Below are positions 1 to 10,570 of a DNA stretch of 64,000 nt, piece after piece. The stretch's first letter is position 1. The number at the start of each line of letters is the position of its first letter. The notes beneath the pieces were generated by a model. That model was given only the letters and a program-made list of their open reading frames with translations. It was not told the DNA's origin and searched no databases. Source of the DNA: Cerrena zonata (taxonomy: Eukaryota > Basidiomycota > Agaricomycetes > Polyporales > Cerrenaceae); contig JASBNA010000020.1 in the NCBI GenBank assembly GCA_038087015.1, positions 62,001 to 126,000 on the forward strand. Reading direction: 5' to 3'. Position numbers and translations under genes: made by a program.

Positions 1-1871
1 CGATTCAACACAAATTTCCGTCCATCGGGAATGATGACCTCCAGTGGCCACTATTGACTCCGAATGGATCCACTGTTCCATCATCTCAGAAGCCTAAAAC
101 CCGAACGTTAAGCTTCCTATCTGATGAAGAGAACATGGACGAGGAATCCACTTCACTCAAATCATATTGGGATTTCATCGCATCGAAATATCAATCGCAG
201 CTGTATGAGCCAGCGTCACTGGTATCATCTCAAATCGACACACTTCCGCCCCATTGGACTGTTGTGAGCATGACGTTGACTTCAGACGAGAACACCCTCT
301 TCCTTACAAGACAACGGGCGAACTCAGAACCTCTCATCTTCTGTGTCCCTCTGAAAAATCGTCGAGAAGCCGATGACGAGGATGAGGACAAGCTCACGTA
401 CGAGGATGCTATGAACGAGTTGAAGGAAATCATAAGACTAAGTGATGAGGGGACTAGGGATGCAGTGAATGTCAAGCGCGATGACAAAAATGCGAGAGCA
501 CAATGGTGGGCGATGCGATCAGACCTTGACAAAAGGCTGAAGAGCTTCCTCGAAAACCTCGAGTTCTGTTGGCTAGGAGCATTCAAGGTCTGTTATACTC
601 CCCAGAAGGTTGTTTTAACGCTCACAATTTGTAATATTGGTCTAGACAATACTCAGTGAGCCTTGTACATTGCCACCGGATGTTTTGGCTGTATTCCGAT
701 CCCGTCTGGAAAAGGTTTTCAAGAGAAGCCTTCTTCAAAATCCTCAAGACAAGAAGCAGTATTCCCGGATTCGTCTCTCCGATACTCTGCTAGAATGCTT
801 TAGCACCCTGTCACCGACTTGCGACTCAGAAGAGCTCGAGGACATTGCATATTTCATTTTAGACCTTTATCAGTTTCACGGCGTCCCTGTTGCTTCGTCC
901 GAGGTTGACATGGACCATGTCACTGTTGAACTTCGGACAGCCCTTGAAGAGCTCAGCATCCATAAAACGGCTAAACAGGATTCAAATGGCTCGGATGAGC
1001 ATCTCTTCCTCGTTGTCGACAAGAATCTTCAGGGGATTCCCTGGGAAAGTACACCTATACTTCGTGGACGAAGTGTCAGCAGGATACCCTCACTTTCGTT
1101 CCTCTTTGACCGGCTTTCCCTTGCCCGGTTTGAACGAGGTGAACCGCTGCAGCCATCATCCTCATTCGATGACCATTTCTTTGTCGATGCTCGGAAAACA
1201 TTCTTCATTCTGAATCCCAGCGGAGATTTGAAGAATACCGAAGGTCGATTCGCACCATGGCTCAAAGACATGAAAACACGCATCGGGTGGGATGGGATTA
1301 TCGGAAGAGCGCCCAGCGAACAGGAATTTGCGGATGCCCTGAGACACCAAGACTTGGTGATGTACGTTGATTTCAATATCTCAACAATTACATTCCGACC
1401 GATCTAATTTTATTCTTTCAGCTACTTTGGTCATGGAGGAGCCGAACAATACATCCGCTCACACAAAGTAAGGCATCTCCCCCGATGTGCCGCAACAATG
1501 CTGTGGGGATGCTCGTCTGGTGCTCTGAAGGAGATGGGTGATTTTGATCGAGTTGGGACACCTTACCATTATATGCTATCGGGCTGGTAAGTTTTCCCTC
1601 AATATAACGACATTATTCGGTAGTTAATCTTGCCTTTAGCCCCTCCCTGGTGGCAAATTTATGGGATGTTACAGACCGTGACATCGATAAATTTTCTCAG
1701 GCGGTTTTTGATAAGCTTCACCTTACGGCGGATGAAGTGATTTCTGCTCAAACTCGTACTAGGGATGAGTGTTCAATTGTTAAGGCAATTGCACAGTCTA
1801 GGGAAGCTTGCAAGCTAACATATCTGACGGGGGCCGCACCTGTGGTGTATGGTATACCGTTCTATCTATGA
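1..1871 (+). CDS. ESP1: Separase (peptidase C50), C-terminal catalytic part; 5' end outside the window
   Basis: Separase is the caspase-like cysteine protease that cleaves the cohesin kleisin subunit at anaphase. The frame is open from base 3. Introns are read at 588-660, 1362-1421 and 1587-1639, and the gene ends with TGA at 1869-1871. The catalytic histidine lies in YFGHGGAEQY, just after the second intron, and the catalytic cysteine in LWGCSSG. After the third intron comes SLVANLWDVTD, which is typical of the family, and the protein closes with APVVYGIPFYL. An upstream block, GIPWES...R.PSL, is the conserved start of the protease domain. Both catalytic residues are present, so the enzyme looks functional. 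Most of the long HEAT/TPR-type N-terminus lies outside the window. It faces the unknown gene at 2074-2658 tail to tail. The family call is secure; exact exon ends were placed by eye. Confidence 0.95.
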
Positions 1872-2073
1872 GTGTATTACCAATATCACACTATGTCTCT
1901 TGGTATGGAACTCCAGTTGTCCCGGACGCCTTGAACATGTAAAACCAACATTACAAGATAGACACAGAAAGGCGCTAACGAGTGGAATTTGAAGAAGAAA
2001 CATCAATATGATATGTCATATCAAAGTCTAGTGATGTGTGGGTACGTTAGGACGTTCAGACGATGAAGTTGAC

Positions 2074-2658
2074 CTACTTTGTAAACCATCCAAATCGCGG
2101 CTCGCATTCTGGATCATCGATGTCCTTAGCCAAGGCATTCTCCCATGCCTTCAGTAACGCTTCAGTAGGCAAATGCTTCGGAGTCCACCTCGACGTCCTC
2201 CTATAGACTAGGACTACGACACACAACATGACCTCATCATCTCTGAAGCAATAGCGTAGCTCACTCGATGTCCCAGTTCCAATACTCTCTGATACCGAGC
2301 GTATGTAATCCTCAATAGACTCAAATAATTCATCCCGCAATGTTAGATTCATATTCTCCGATACACAATCCTCGTCAGCCCGGTCTTCAGCTTTGGAATC
2401 AGTCGCGCTGGCGGCTCCAACGACAATAGGATCCTCTACGCCTCGGTCGATATGGCATTGATCAGCCGTATCATTCTCTGTAGCTGCTTGAGGGTCGTAT
2501 TCTTTGACCATTTTGAAACGAGAGAAGCGAAAGCAATAGCCGAAAAAGGTATTTTCACTGTCTTCAATCGGGTATCGCTCAAGTAATGATCGGTAGCCTG
2601 CATAAGAATATTTCTCCCAGAAGTCCGAGTTCAAGGACTTGGTGTCAGTGCTGGTCAT
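2074..2658 (-). CDS. Unknown 194-aa protein, copy A of a duplicated family
   Basis: I do not recognise this protein. It begins MTSTDTKSLNSDFWEKY and ends PRFGWFT plus one residue, with no signal peptide or membrane segment and a charged, acidic middle. A close paralogue lies at 11522-12106. The ends are best conserved (FWEKYS.AGY.SLLERYPIE near the start, DDPECEPRFGWFT at the end), and the middle diverges with few gaps. Conservation of the frame suggests a real gene. The stop codon sits inside a good splice donor (GTAGGT) followed by a CTAAC-like site and TAG 50 nt downstream. Splicing would replace the end with one or two residues and stop at 2021. The donor is kept in both copies. Function is unknown. 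Confidence 0.6.
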   Translation of the reverse strand: MTSTDTKSLNSDFWEKYSYAGYRSLLERYPIEDSENTFFGYCFRFSRFKMVKEYDPQAATENDTADQCHIDRGVEDPIVVGAASATDSKAEDRADEDCVSENMNLTLRDELFESIEDYIRSVSESIGTGTSSELRYCFRDDEVMLCVVVLVYRRTSRWTPKHLPTEALLKAWENALAKDIDDPECEPRFGWFTK

Positions 2659-2887
2659 GACGTGACTTGTTATGGTATGGTCAGCCTTCGTAATTCAACC
2701 AAGAAGTATCTCATACCTTACATGAATGAGAGTGTAAAATTGGACGCTGGACGTTGCTGGACGACGTTATACCAGTGTATGTTTGGAAATATTTATACGC
2801 TTCAGACACAGTCATTTACATAATACTACGCTGAGCTGTGCTGTTATTTTATGAGCTTTATTTATGTAAATTCCATCCCCGCTGTTG

Positions 2888-3757
2888 CAGTGAGACTTGC
2901 CTTATACGTAAAACTCTCACCGCACTCTATTTTTAGGCCTCAAGTGACCCTGACCGAGGACGCGCGTTGTACACGCAACCCCTCGTTTCTCTCGTACTTC
3001 AACATGTACGACCTATACCCTACCCCACCTCTCGTTTCCTCAAGACCGAGCCTCCAAGACGTGCCAAGACATGAATCACGGAAATCGCGATATTGAAGGA
3101 GGGCACGCGGGATCATGAGGAACGGGCGCCATGGCTAAATTTTATTTTGATTCTCTCATAACTTCCCGTACGTTTTATTTCCTTACTCGCGCAACCTGAA
3201 GACTAGGTGAAGGGAAGCAGAGACACTCGAAATCCGTCGCAAACTCCTCCGCTCGTGAAGGGGGCCACGCTGCGTTAGTAAATAGAGTCGAGATCGACTC
3301 GTTTTGAGTGTTGAAGCCCACCGACACCGACTCGGAAGGGGAGCTTTCCATGGAATGATAGATAGAACCCCCTCCCCCTACTCAACACCTCGCTTATTCT
3401 TTCTTTCTTTCCCTTTTCATCACTACTCATTTAATTTCACATGGAGAGTTGGAGACGGCTGCGGAGATCGCGAGCCGTATCGCACTGTACCAAACGACGG
3501 CCTTCGCGCCTCGAATTTTCATTCCCCTCTCACTCGAAAACTACGACGATCTGTGGAATCACGTCGCCGCCGCGACGTTCTGAGTTTACTTGAGAATCTG
3601 AGCTACAGGGCACTGAGGCCCTCTTCTATTTTATACCAACTATATACAGACTCTCCGCTAGCGCGGGGGTTTGTTTACTTTACTCCTACTCTACAGGAAA
3701 CCCACTCGACGACTCGATCTTCACCCCACCAGAGAACGAGCACCTCCGCAACACCGC
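2888..3757. other. About 870 bp present only in duplication copy A
   Basis: Copy B runs straight from CCATCCCCGCT into CATCTCACATTC, whereas copy A has this segment between the matching sequences. The two ends share a weak inverted similarity: GTTGCAGTGAG at the left, and GTTGCGGAGGTG when the right end is read in reverse. It could be a small inserted element or a deletion in copy B. The open frames within it (for example 3304-3810) show no protein-like signature and include pyrimidine-rich runs, so I call no gene. Confidence 0.5.
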
Positions 3758-3875
3758 GCATCTTACATTCAATAAATAACGGTCTTTATGGAAAATTTGA
3801 ATTTGAATGAACGAGTCGCCATCTAGAATGCACTGTCCTATCTCCCTTGAAGAACCTCATACCGTTAGTACAATG

Positions 3876-4256
3876 TTACGATTCCTGAAGAATGAAGAAG
3901 AATCGTTCTATATACCTGGACTTGCTGGGGCGCTTGTACCATAACGCGATTTCATGTCTGATCCTAAACTAGGGTTATCTGTATTTTACATTTTACATCT
4001 GCTTCTTCCTATAAAATATCATCGTTTTTTGTACTGTTGAACTCACAGGGACTTTCTGAGCAGAATGATACCCTCAATCTTTCTCTCATATTGCTTCATG
4101 AGTTCCAATGCAAGGTTTTATGTTTGCTTTGTATCATGTGACTCGCTCACCGTGGGAAAAAGGCAACTTTGTATTGAGGATAACAAAGATATTTGTATTG
4201 TGATAACAAAACTCTATGGATGAGACTATATATATCAAATCCCAACCATATGGGAC
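3876..4256. other. Non-coding sequence left of the palindrome
   Basis: AT-rich sequence with no convincing gene. A reading frame on the minus strand enters from the left palindrome arm, but its extension here has no support. Confidence 0.4.
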
Positions 4257-4661
4257 GGTTGAGGCACCTATGAGCTCGCATTGAGTAGACGAGTCTAACG
4301 CTTCTTTCCACAAGGGAAACGGAGCAAAACCGACCAATCTATAAGCTAATTTCTGAAATTTGTCAGTTATACAGTACAACAAATATGGAATATAAGAGTC
4401 ATTTCACCACCGATTTGGATGTGGAAGACAGCGTTGGATTCGCACTGCAGAGACAAACCCAGGCATGTGTGAAAGACCTCACGCTTTGAGGTATGAGGTG
4501 AAAGAGCAGAATGGTAGCTCTGTTAGTGACGAAACCTTTATACAAAACCTGCACGAAACCAGACGTTCAAGCTACCGTTGGATTTGTCTCATCGAGACGA
4601 GCTCAGCGGTAGCTCAAACATCGCAATCGGTGCAGATTTGACCTCAGAATAGCGAGAATAC
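4257..4661 (+). repeat. Left arm of a perfect 405-bp inverted repeat
   Basis: I compared this arm line by line with the reverse complement of 4777-5181 and found no mismatch or gap over 405 bp. The match starts at GGTTGAGGCACC and ends at GCGAGAATAC, and fails immediately outside. Base composition is moderate and CpG is present, unlike the neighbouring block to the right. A transcript across both arms would fold into a very long perfect hairpin. Confidence 0.97.
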
Positions 4662-4776
4662 AGCAACCAGCCACTACGAACCTCTTAACTCCCATGACGA
4701 ACCTCTAAACGCCCACTACGAACCTTTTAACGCCCATTACGAACCTCTAAACGCCCATAAACCAAAGGCTCAGATG
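4662..4776. repeat. 115-bp palindrome centre with four 21-bp tandem repeats
   Basis: Between the arms, units at 4676-4696, 4697-4717, 4718-4738 and 4739-4759 repeat a 21-bp motif close to ACGAACCTCTAAACGCCCAT. Units differ at a few positions (for example CTCTT or CTTTT for CTCTA). They are directly adjacent with no spacers, so this is a tandem repeat and not a CRISPR array. Confidence 0.95.
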
Positions 4777-5181
4777 GTATTCTCGCTATTCTGAGGTCAA
4801 ATCTGCACCGATTGCGATGTTTGAGCTACCGCTGAGCTCGTCTCGATGAGACAAATCCAACGGTAGCTTGAACGTCTGGTTTCGTGCAGGTTTTGTATAA
4901 AGGTTTCGTCACTAACAGAGCTACCATTCTGCTCTTTCACCTCATACCTCAAAGCGTGAGGTCTTTCACACATGCCTGGGTTTGTCTCTGCAGTGCGAAT
5001 CCAACGCTGTCTTCCACATCCAAATCGGTGGTGAAATGACTCTTATATTCCATATTTGTTGTACTGTATAACTGACAAATTTCAGAAATTAGCTTATAGA
5101 TTGGTCGGTTTTGCTCCGTTTCCCTTGTGGAAAGAAGCGTTAGACTCGTCTACTCAATGCGAGCTCATAGGTGCCTCAACC
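4777..5181 (-). repeat. Right arm of the perfect 405-bp inverted repeat
   Basis: Exact reverse complement of 4257-4661. It ends at GGTGCCTCAACC; the next bases (ATTGAGAAAG) do not match the left flank in reverse. I could not find a clear target-site duplication at the outer ends. The AT-rich, CpG-poor block begins directly after it. Confidence 0.97.
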
Positions 5182-5288
5182 ATTGAGAAAGATGTGCATT
5201 TACAGACCCAGTCTTCATAAACAAGGTGAGGGGGAGTGAAAGTGGAAGAGGGGAAGAGCAGGCAAAAAGCCTCTGATATCAGCAAATC

Positions 5289-6779
5289 TACAGTGAATGT
5301 GACCAAATCATGCTGTTTGCAGTAGAATGGACCTCATCGGAGCAAGCATGCACTCAGAGGGGCAAGGGGGCAGTGGGAAAGGGTTTGCTGAGGGGGGTTC
5401 AGGGCTCAGTGAAGGTTGGTCCTTCAGTAGAGGGTGGAACTCATTGGAATGGTAGATTTCAGTGAGATGCATTGGTTCGCTGAGGTATGGACCTTGCTAA
5501 GGGAGGGGGAGATTGCAAGTGGGTTGGTTCATCAGTCACTGCACTAGTAATAGCATGAGACAGTAGTAATATATAGAAGCTTGTAATGTAATATGTTTTG
5601 TGTTGTTGAATAAGACAATATATAGGCAATGTGGAGTGATAGGAGACAGTTTTGAGGTGAGATGCCCATTGAGATATTGGAGAGAGGGTCCATGAAGTCT
5701 TGAAACTGAGAATGTATTGCATTCACTTAATGATAGTAGATGTTGGTAGATAGTAGGTATTAGGGGAAGGGGATTTGGAGGCTCAAAGTCTAGTCACTCT
5801 AGTGGTGGTTTCAGCTTCACACTTGCAAGTGGCCAACTCACATTTGGAGGAGCTGCACTCTTGAGGAACAGCCACTATATTTTAACAAAGAATAATTGTA
5901 TATTTGTTGTGATTTCCTATTCAACTTGCAGCAAGAATTTGCTTGCAACTTGTAGTGAGAATACACTTGCAACTTGCAACTGGCAACAAGTGCCTGCTCA
6001 AGCTCATGACTTGTGACTAGCAGTGAGATCACATCTACAATGAGTACAGACCTAACCTGGAAGTGATCAATCCTAATCAGGCAAGGACACTAAGCATGTT
6101 GTGAGTTGCTCAGAGATAGCTTACTACTTGCAGGCTGGATGAAAATATATCATAGCACTAGTGTGAGTTGATCATCAAGTGCAAGTGCAAATGCAAGTGT
6201 GAGTCAATCAAGTGCAAATGTAAATCAGTCTTGTGCAAATGCGAACCTGCTGATCACCACGGTTCTCCTCCAAATCCTCTTCCCTAATCCCTATTCCCCT
6301 CCAACATATACTTATTATCAAGCGAAATTGATATTGTTCCATTCTCACAACTTTGCCAACCCTCTTCCCAATGTCCCATTAGGCATCTTACCTCAAAACC
6401 CTCTTACATCACTCAGCATTACCATATATTGCTCTTTTTGAAATTTTTTTTTTGCATTTTTGTTTTACTACCTACTTGCTACTATCTCATGCTGCCACCA
6501 GTGCAGTGAGCCAGTGTCTACTGATGCAATTGGTGAACTCACCCACTTGCACTGCATCCCCTCTGCCCTAGTGAGGCCCATACCTCAGCGAACCAATGCA
6601 TCTCACTAAAATCTACCATTCCAGTGAGTTCTGCCCTCCACTGAAGGACTAACCTTCACTGAGCCCTAAACCTCCCTTAGCAAACTCTCTCCCACTGCCC
6701 CCTTGTCCTTTTGAGTGCATACTTGCTTTAATGAGGTTTATTCTATTGTAAACAGTGTAATTTAGTCGCATTCACTGTA
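5289..6779. mobile_element. 1.49-kb Tc1/mariner-type fold-back element, non-autonomous
   Basis: The left end reads TACAGTGAATGTGACC and the right end, in reverse, TACAGTGAATGCGACT. TA followed by CAGTG is the classic end of Tc1/mariner elements with a TA target duplication. The inverted similarity runs on for several hundred bases, to about 5782 on the left and from about 6262 on the right, at very roughly 75-80% by eye, with many C/T and G/A differences. The middle is rich in short ACTTGCAA/GTGCAA-like repeats. No transposase frame is visible, so this is a large MITE or fold-back relic. Confidence 0.7.
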
Positions 6780-8184
6780 TGCCCATTCTACCACTAAATG
6801 GGCTTTTCAGGTGACCTCATTCCTCCATAAATGGTGTCACTTTGCAACTGCATGGTGTGCTCTTTCTTTGCCTGTATAGATCTTAAACCCACAATCTCAG
6901 TGCTCTCATTATTCTTTGACAAAGACAATTCCCCTTTAGCAGGATAAAGTAGAAACCAGAATCTGTCAGTGTACTTAAATAAGGGGATTGAGCAAGCATG
7001 GATCAAGCCTATCTGAGTAGTGTTGTTGAGGGTACAGTAGGCCCATGCAAGATATCTGAAGATGAATAGGTAAGTGGTTAGAAGGATCTGCGGTAGGAAT
7101 GATCAGCATTATGAAAAATAATTAAAACTTAGTATGCTGAAACTATGAGTGCATCCTGGAATATGGAGAGCAATAAAAACATGTGATACACCACAGTATC
7201 AAACATATGCAAGAACTCAAAACAATCATTCTTATTGTTCTAAAAGACTGCATTGCCCTTTTCATCGGTCAGAGTATCTTCAAGAATGTGTGCAGGGACA
7301 CAATTGTTATCTATAGGGTATTCTATGTATATTGAAGTTCAACAGGAGGTGGTGAACCTCCCAAGACATAGACTGTAGGGAAGGAGGCTAAGAATGAGGA
7401 ACTTTGTAAGTCAATAAGGGTAGACTGGACCATCTTAGGGTGCTTGACAGTTGGAAATGTTTCAGTGCAGACCTCAGGACTCGACAAGCTGAGTATGAGT
7501 TATCCCTCATCCAGAGGTTATATCAAGTTGAATCGAGGTAAGTCCTGATATACCTGTGAGAACCATATAATAGCATAGTTAAATACTGTGCTGATACAAC
7601 TCATATCACACTCCTCTCCTTCACCTCATAACTATACCATCATTTCATGACTTTCATTATATCCTCCACATATTCATATTTACATCATCTTCAACTTTGT
7701 TAATAGTGAGATAAGTATTTGTCCCTTTTATCATCTAAGTCCCCACTGTGATGATGATAAGAGTAATTGTGACAATAAGTGCCAATTGTTAGCTTGCATG
7801 TGTTAAAGTAAGTTCATAGTCTTAGAGTACTTGCTTAAGTTGCAATCCTCTACTATACTATGTTCAGATTCTCCTGGTGTAAGCAACTCCATGCTCGGCA
7901 TCTTAATGGTAGCTTTGAGTTTGAAGGTAAGCAGCAAATCTGGAGAGATTTTATTAGTGATATGCTAGTGATACTAGTTGCATTACTTAGTTGTTATGTA
8001 CATAAAATATGTCTTGAATATATTTGTTTAACTACATTATTTTGTATTGAGTTATTTACTGCATGACTGATTATCAATCATTTTTTATGTTCAAAATTGC
8101 ATCTGTCCACAATACTTGTATTGAACTTGTATCTTTTTTATTTCAAATATTTCAAATATATGTGCTTGTATAAGTATTGTACAC

Positions 8185-8222
8185 TTGTCCTTATTGTACA
8201 AGTACAAGTACAATAAGGACAA
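8185..8222. other. Short perfect hairpin
   Basis: A 15-bp stem (TTGTCCTTATTGTAC at 8185-8199 against 8208-8222) closes an 8-base loop. It lies in the CpG-poor block with no gene next to it. It may be the remnant of a small inverted-repeat element. Confidence 0.6.
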
Positions 8223-8349
8223 ATAAGTAATATGTAGTTTTGTTGATATTGGGAGAGGAGAGGGGAGTATGAGCATGTTTCTAGTGCAAGTAAGAGAGAT
8301 ATTGCTATGTGATTATAAGTGAGCTTCACCCAGAATATAATAAGATTAT

Positions 8350-8480
8350 GAGAGAGGAGAGAGATGAGGAGAGGTAAAGAGAGAAAGAGAGAAAGAGAGA
8401 ACCAAAGAGATAGGAAAAGTCAAGAAATGTAAAAGAAATATAAAAAGAAAAGAAAAGGAATGAGAAATGAATGAGGAAAA
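8350..8480. repeat. Polypurine (GA/A-rich) tract
   Basis: The plus strand is almost entirely A and G (repeated AGAGAGAAAG) for over 100 bases. The reverse strand gives a serine/phenylalanine/leucine-rich open frame that is a composition artefact, not a gene. Confidence 0.8.
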
Positions 8481-8850
8481 GTGAGATGATCTTATATGAG
8501 GGGGAGCATGTGGAATGTTAGGGAGGAGGGAGTGGTAACCTGTGGTAGCAAGTGAGGAAGGCATGAGGTAAAGTGGAGCAGGTATGTTCAACACTATAGA
8601 AGCATTGCAGAGGATCACTATATGTTGCAACCTTGGAAAGGTCTGTTTGAGCTATTCCATTGCTTTAATAAATATAAAAAGGGTGTCCTAATTTTTTTGT
8701 GACTTGGTGAGGGTTTTGGTAACAAGAATGTATCCAATATTGAGAGTTCTTTCTCAGAACCTGGCTCTACGTCTATCTCTGAATTTCTTATATGCTGAGC
8801 AGTGGATAATGAAGTATTTGGCTGTCTCATCCTAACATGCTGGGCATTAT

Positions 8851-8905
8851 AAGGTTTATATTCAGTGTTAAAAGGTTTGTATTGGGTGTTAAAAGGTCTG
8901 TAGTG
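8851..8905. repeat. Short tandem repeat, about 2.5 units of 20-21 bp
   Basis: Units close to AAAGGTTTGTATTGGGTGTTA repeat in direct contact: a diverged first unit, a second unit and a partial third. No coding context. Confidence 0.6.
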
Positions 8906-9950
8906 ATCAGTATCTCAGAGTAGAGCTCTAGATTGTTTAGTATATTAGGAAAGTGAGTTCACTTCTGTAGCAAATGACACTCTCACATAGTGCTCCTGGG
9001 ACTATGGTAAACTACAGATGCTACCAGACACTATACTATATATAACAAAATCCTAATATGATAATTGTTACTTTCTCAATATTAATACTTTTTATGTTCC
9101 TCTATCACTGTTACATGTGACTCCCAGTGAGAATCAGGTCTAGCAAGATATACCAGAGTCAAGTGAGATATAGCAAGTAGGCTGTAGACACTAATTGTTG
9201 TATCATTGTCTACTCTATTCTACTTATTTGCCATTCAATAAACTTCACATTTGTTCTGAGATAGTTTGTTACATGCTCCAGATCTGCCTGATCTTTTTCT
9301 CTCTACCAGGACAACTCATCATGCCCATTTGCCCTACTCTAAACCCCAGTTCCCCCACTCACATCCCCTGCACCCCAGCAGTTGCCTAACTTGTTTTCCT
9401 TTCTCCACAGTTTCTCAGCCTGAACGATGATCACCATCATGCCACTTATATCCTTGGATCTCCTTGGATCATTTCTCTTCTATTCCCATCTGTTCCTACA
9501 TGGTCACTTAGCTAGTATACCCTTATCCAGTAGCTACATTCTCACTATCACCAATTTCCTTATTTAGGTAGTGCTTCCTCCGCCTTCCATCTTGTTCTCT
9601 AGCTTTCCACTTCTCATCTGTTGCTTCCTCCACTTTCTATCATCTTCTCACTGAGATCCCCTTTTCCATTATTCCCAGTAGTATTTAAGGACAGCCTGTA
9701 ACTCACTGATTCTCTAGACTGAATCTATGTGGATTTACCCCTATAACTCTTGACTCTCTGCTTGCTTGACTCAGTCAGCTTCATCTATGCTTGAGGCTTG
9801 CTAGAGTCTGTGGACTCAAACCTCAGAGAACCATACCAGGTGACTCGAGTGAACTCTTATCTTAGGTTTAGGATAACTTAGTCCCTATTCCTACTTGACA
9901 TCTTTGACTTAGACTTTGACTATGTTACATCAGCTCTACTGCATAATATT

Positions 9951-10570
9951 TTGGAACTCTGGTATGATACTATCAGAACCTTCAAACAATCTAGAAAGAC
10001 AACTTGGAACTGGGCAGTTCTAATTGACAATCTTTGGAAATTATATAGTGAAATCATTGTACAGACAAGTTTCTATCTTCCAGGATCATTTGATCACCCA
10101 GTATGGAATCCAGCAAAGAAGACTTCCTCAGGTCACAAGGCTTGAGAGTTCTTACTTTATTTCTATAGACTTAGCTCTGCTATTTTTCTCAATGTTCTCT
10201 CAGATTGCTACTGGTCAAGCTTCTGCAAGCTTGTCTGGGATATTCAAATCTTATACCAATGCAAAATCACTTCTGAAGATCTACAGATTGCTCACACTAT
10301 TCTTGTTCAATTTGTTGAAGAGTTTGAGCTGTTATACTACCAACAGAAAGATACTCATCTATATTTTGTCCAACAGTGTATTTACCTGCTTGTTCACCTA
10401 GCCCCAGAGGCAACTTGTGTTAGACCACTAGGACTAACATTGCAATAGACACTAACATGATATTTTAGAGATATGAGCTCATAAGTTCATCAACATTCTA
10501 ATGCATTCACTAATCTCAGAGAGTGTGTCACTCAATATGCTTGTGTCAATGGAGTAAAGCAGTTCCTTTA
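9951..10570 (+). pseudogene. Decayed C-terminal part of a transposon-encoded protein
   Basis: One frame reads through LWYDTIRTFKQS, TWNWAVLIDNLWKLY, FYLPGSFDHP, EFLLYFYRLSSAIF and HLYFVQQCIYLLVHLAPEA, ending in HQHSNAFTNL. From memory this order resembles the C-terminal part of transposon-associated proteins common in Agaricomycetes (there, motifs like STWNWAVL, YLPGSFDRP, LHLAPEV and QWTMERTIGNLGEEI). I do not know the exact superfamily name. The frame is broken by TGA at 10143 and by TAG, TGA and TAA at 10446, 10458 and 10482. Each stop fits a single C-to-T or G-to-A change, the first two at positions where tryptophan is expected. It cannot encode an active protein. Confidence 0.6.

Larger units (their letters stand above)
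2015..3875. repeat. Segmental duplication, copy A
   Basis: From about 2015 to 2887 and again from about 3758 to 3875 this DNA aligns with 11463-12473. The match covers the unknown 194-aa gene, its upstream region and a stretch beginning near ATTCAATAAATAACGG. The two blocks are contiguous in copy B, so about 870 bp (2888-3757) is extra here. Divergence is visible throughout the alignment, so this is not a very recent event. Confidence 0.8.

Noticed and set aside
3304..3810. 168-aa open frame
   Set aside because: Lies in the extra segment of duplication A, is biased in composition and has no family signature.
4134..4382. 82-aa minus-strand frame over the left palindrome arm
   Set aside because: The same residues are encoded in the right arm, but the frame diverges at the arm boundary and looks unlike a protein family.
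4676..4759. Four regular 21-bp repeats resembling a CRISPR array
   Set aside because: Units are adjacent with no unique spacers, and the genome is clearly eukaryotic.
8346..8630. 94-aa minus-strand frame rich in Ser, Phe and Leu
   Set aside because: It is the complement of a polypurine tract, so openness is a composition artefact.
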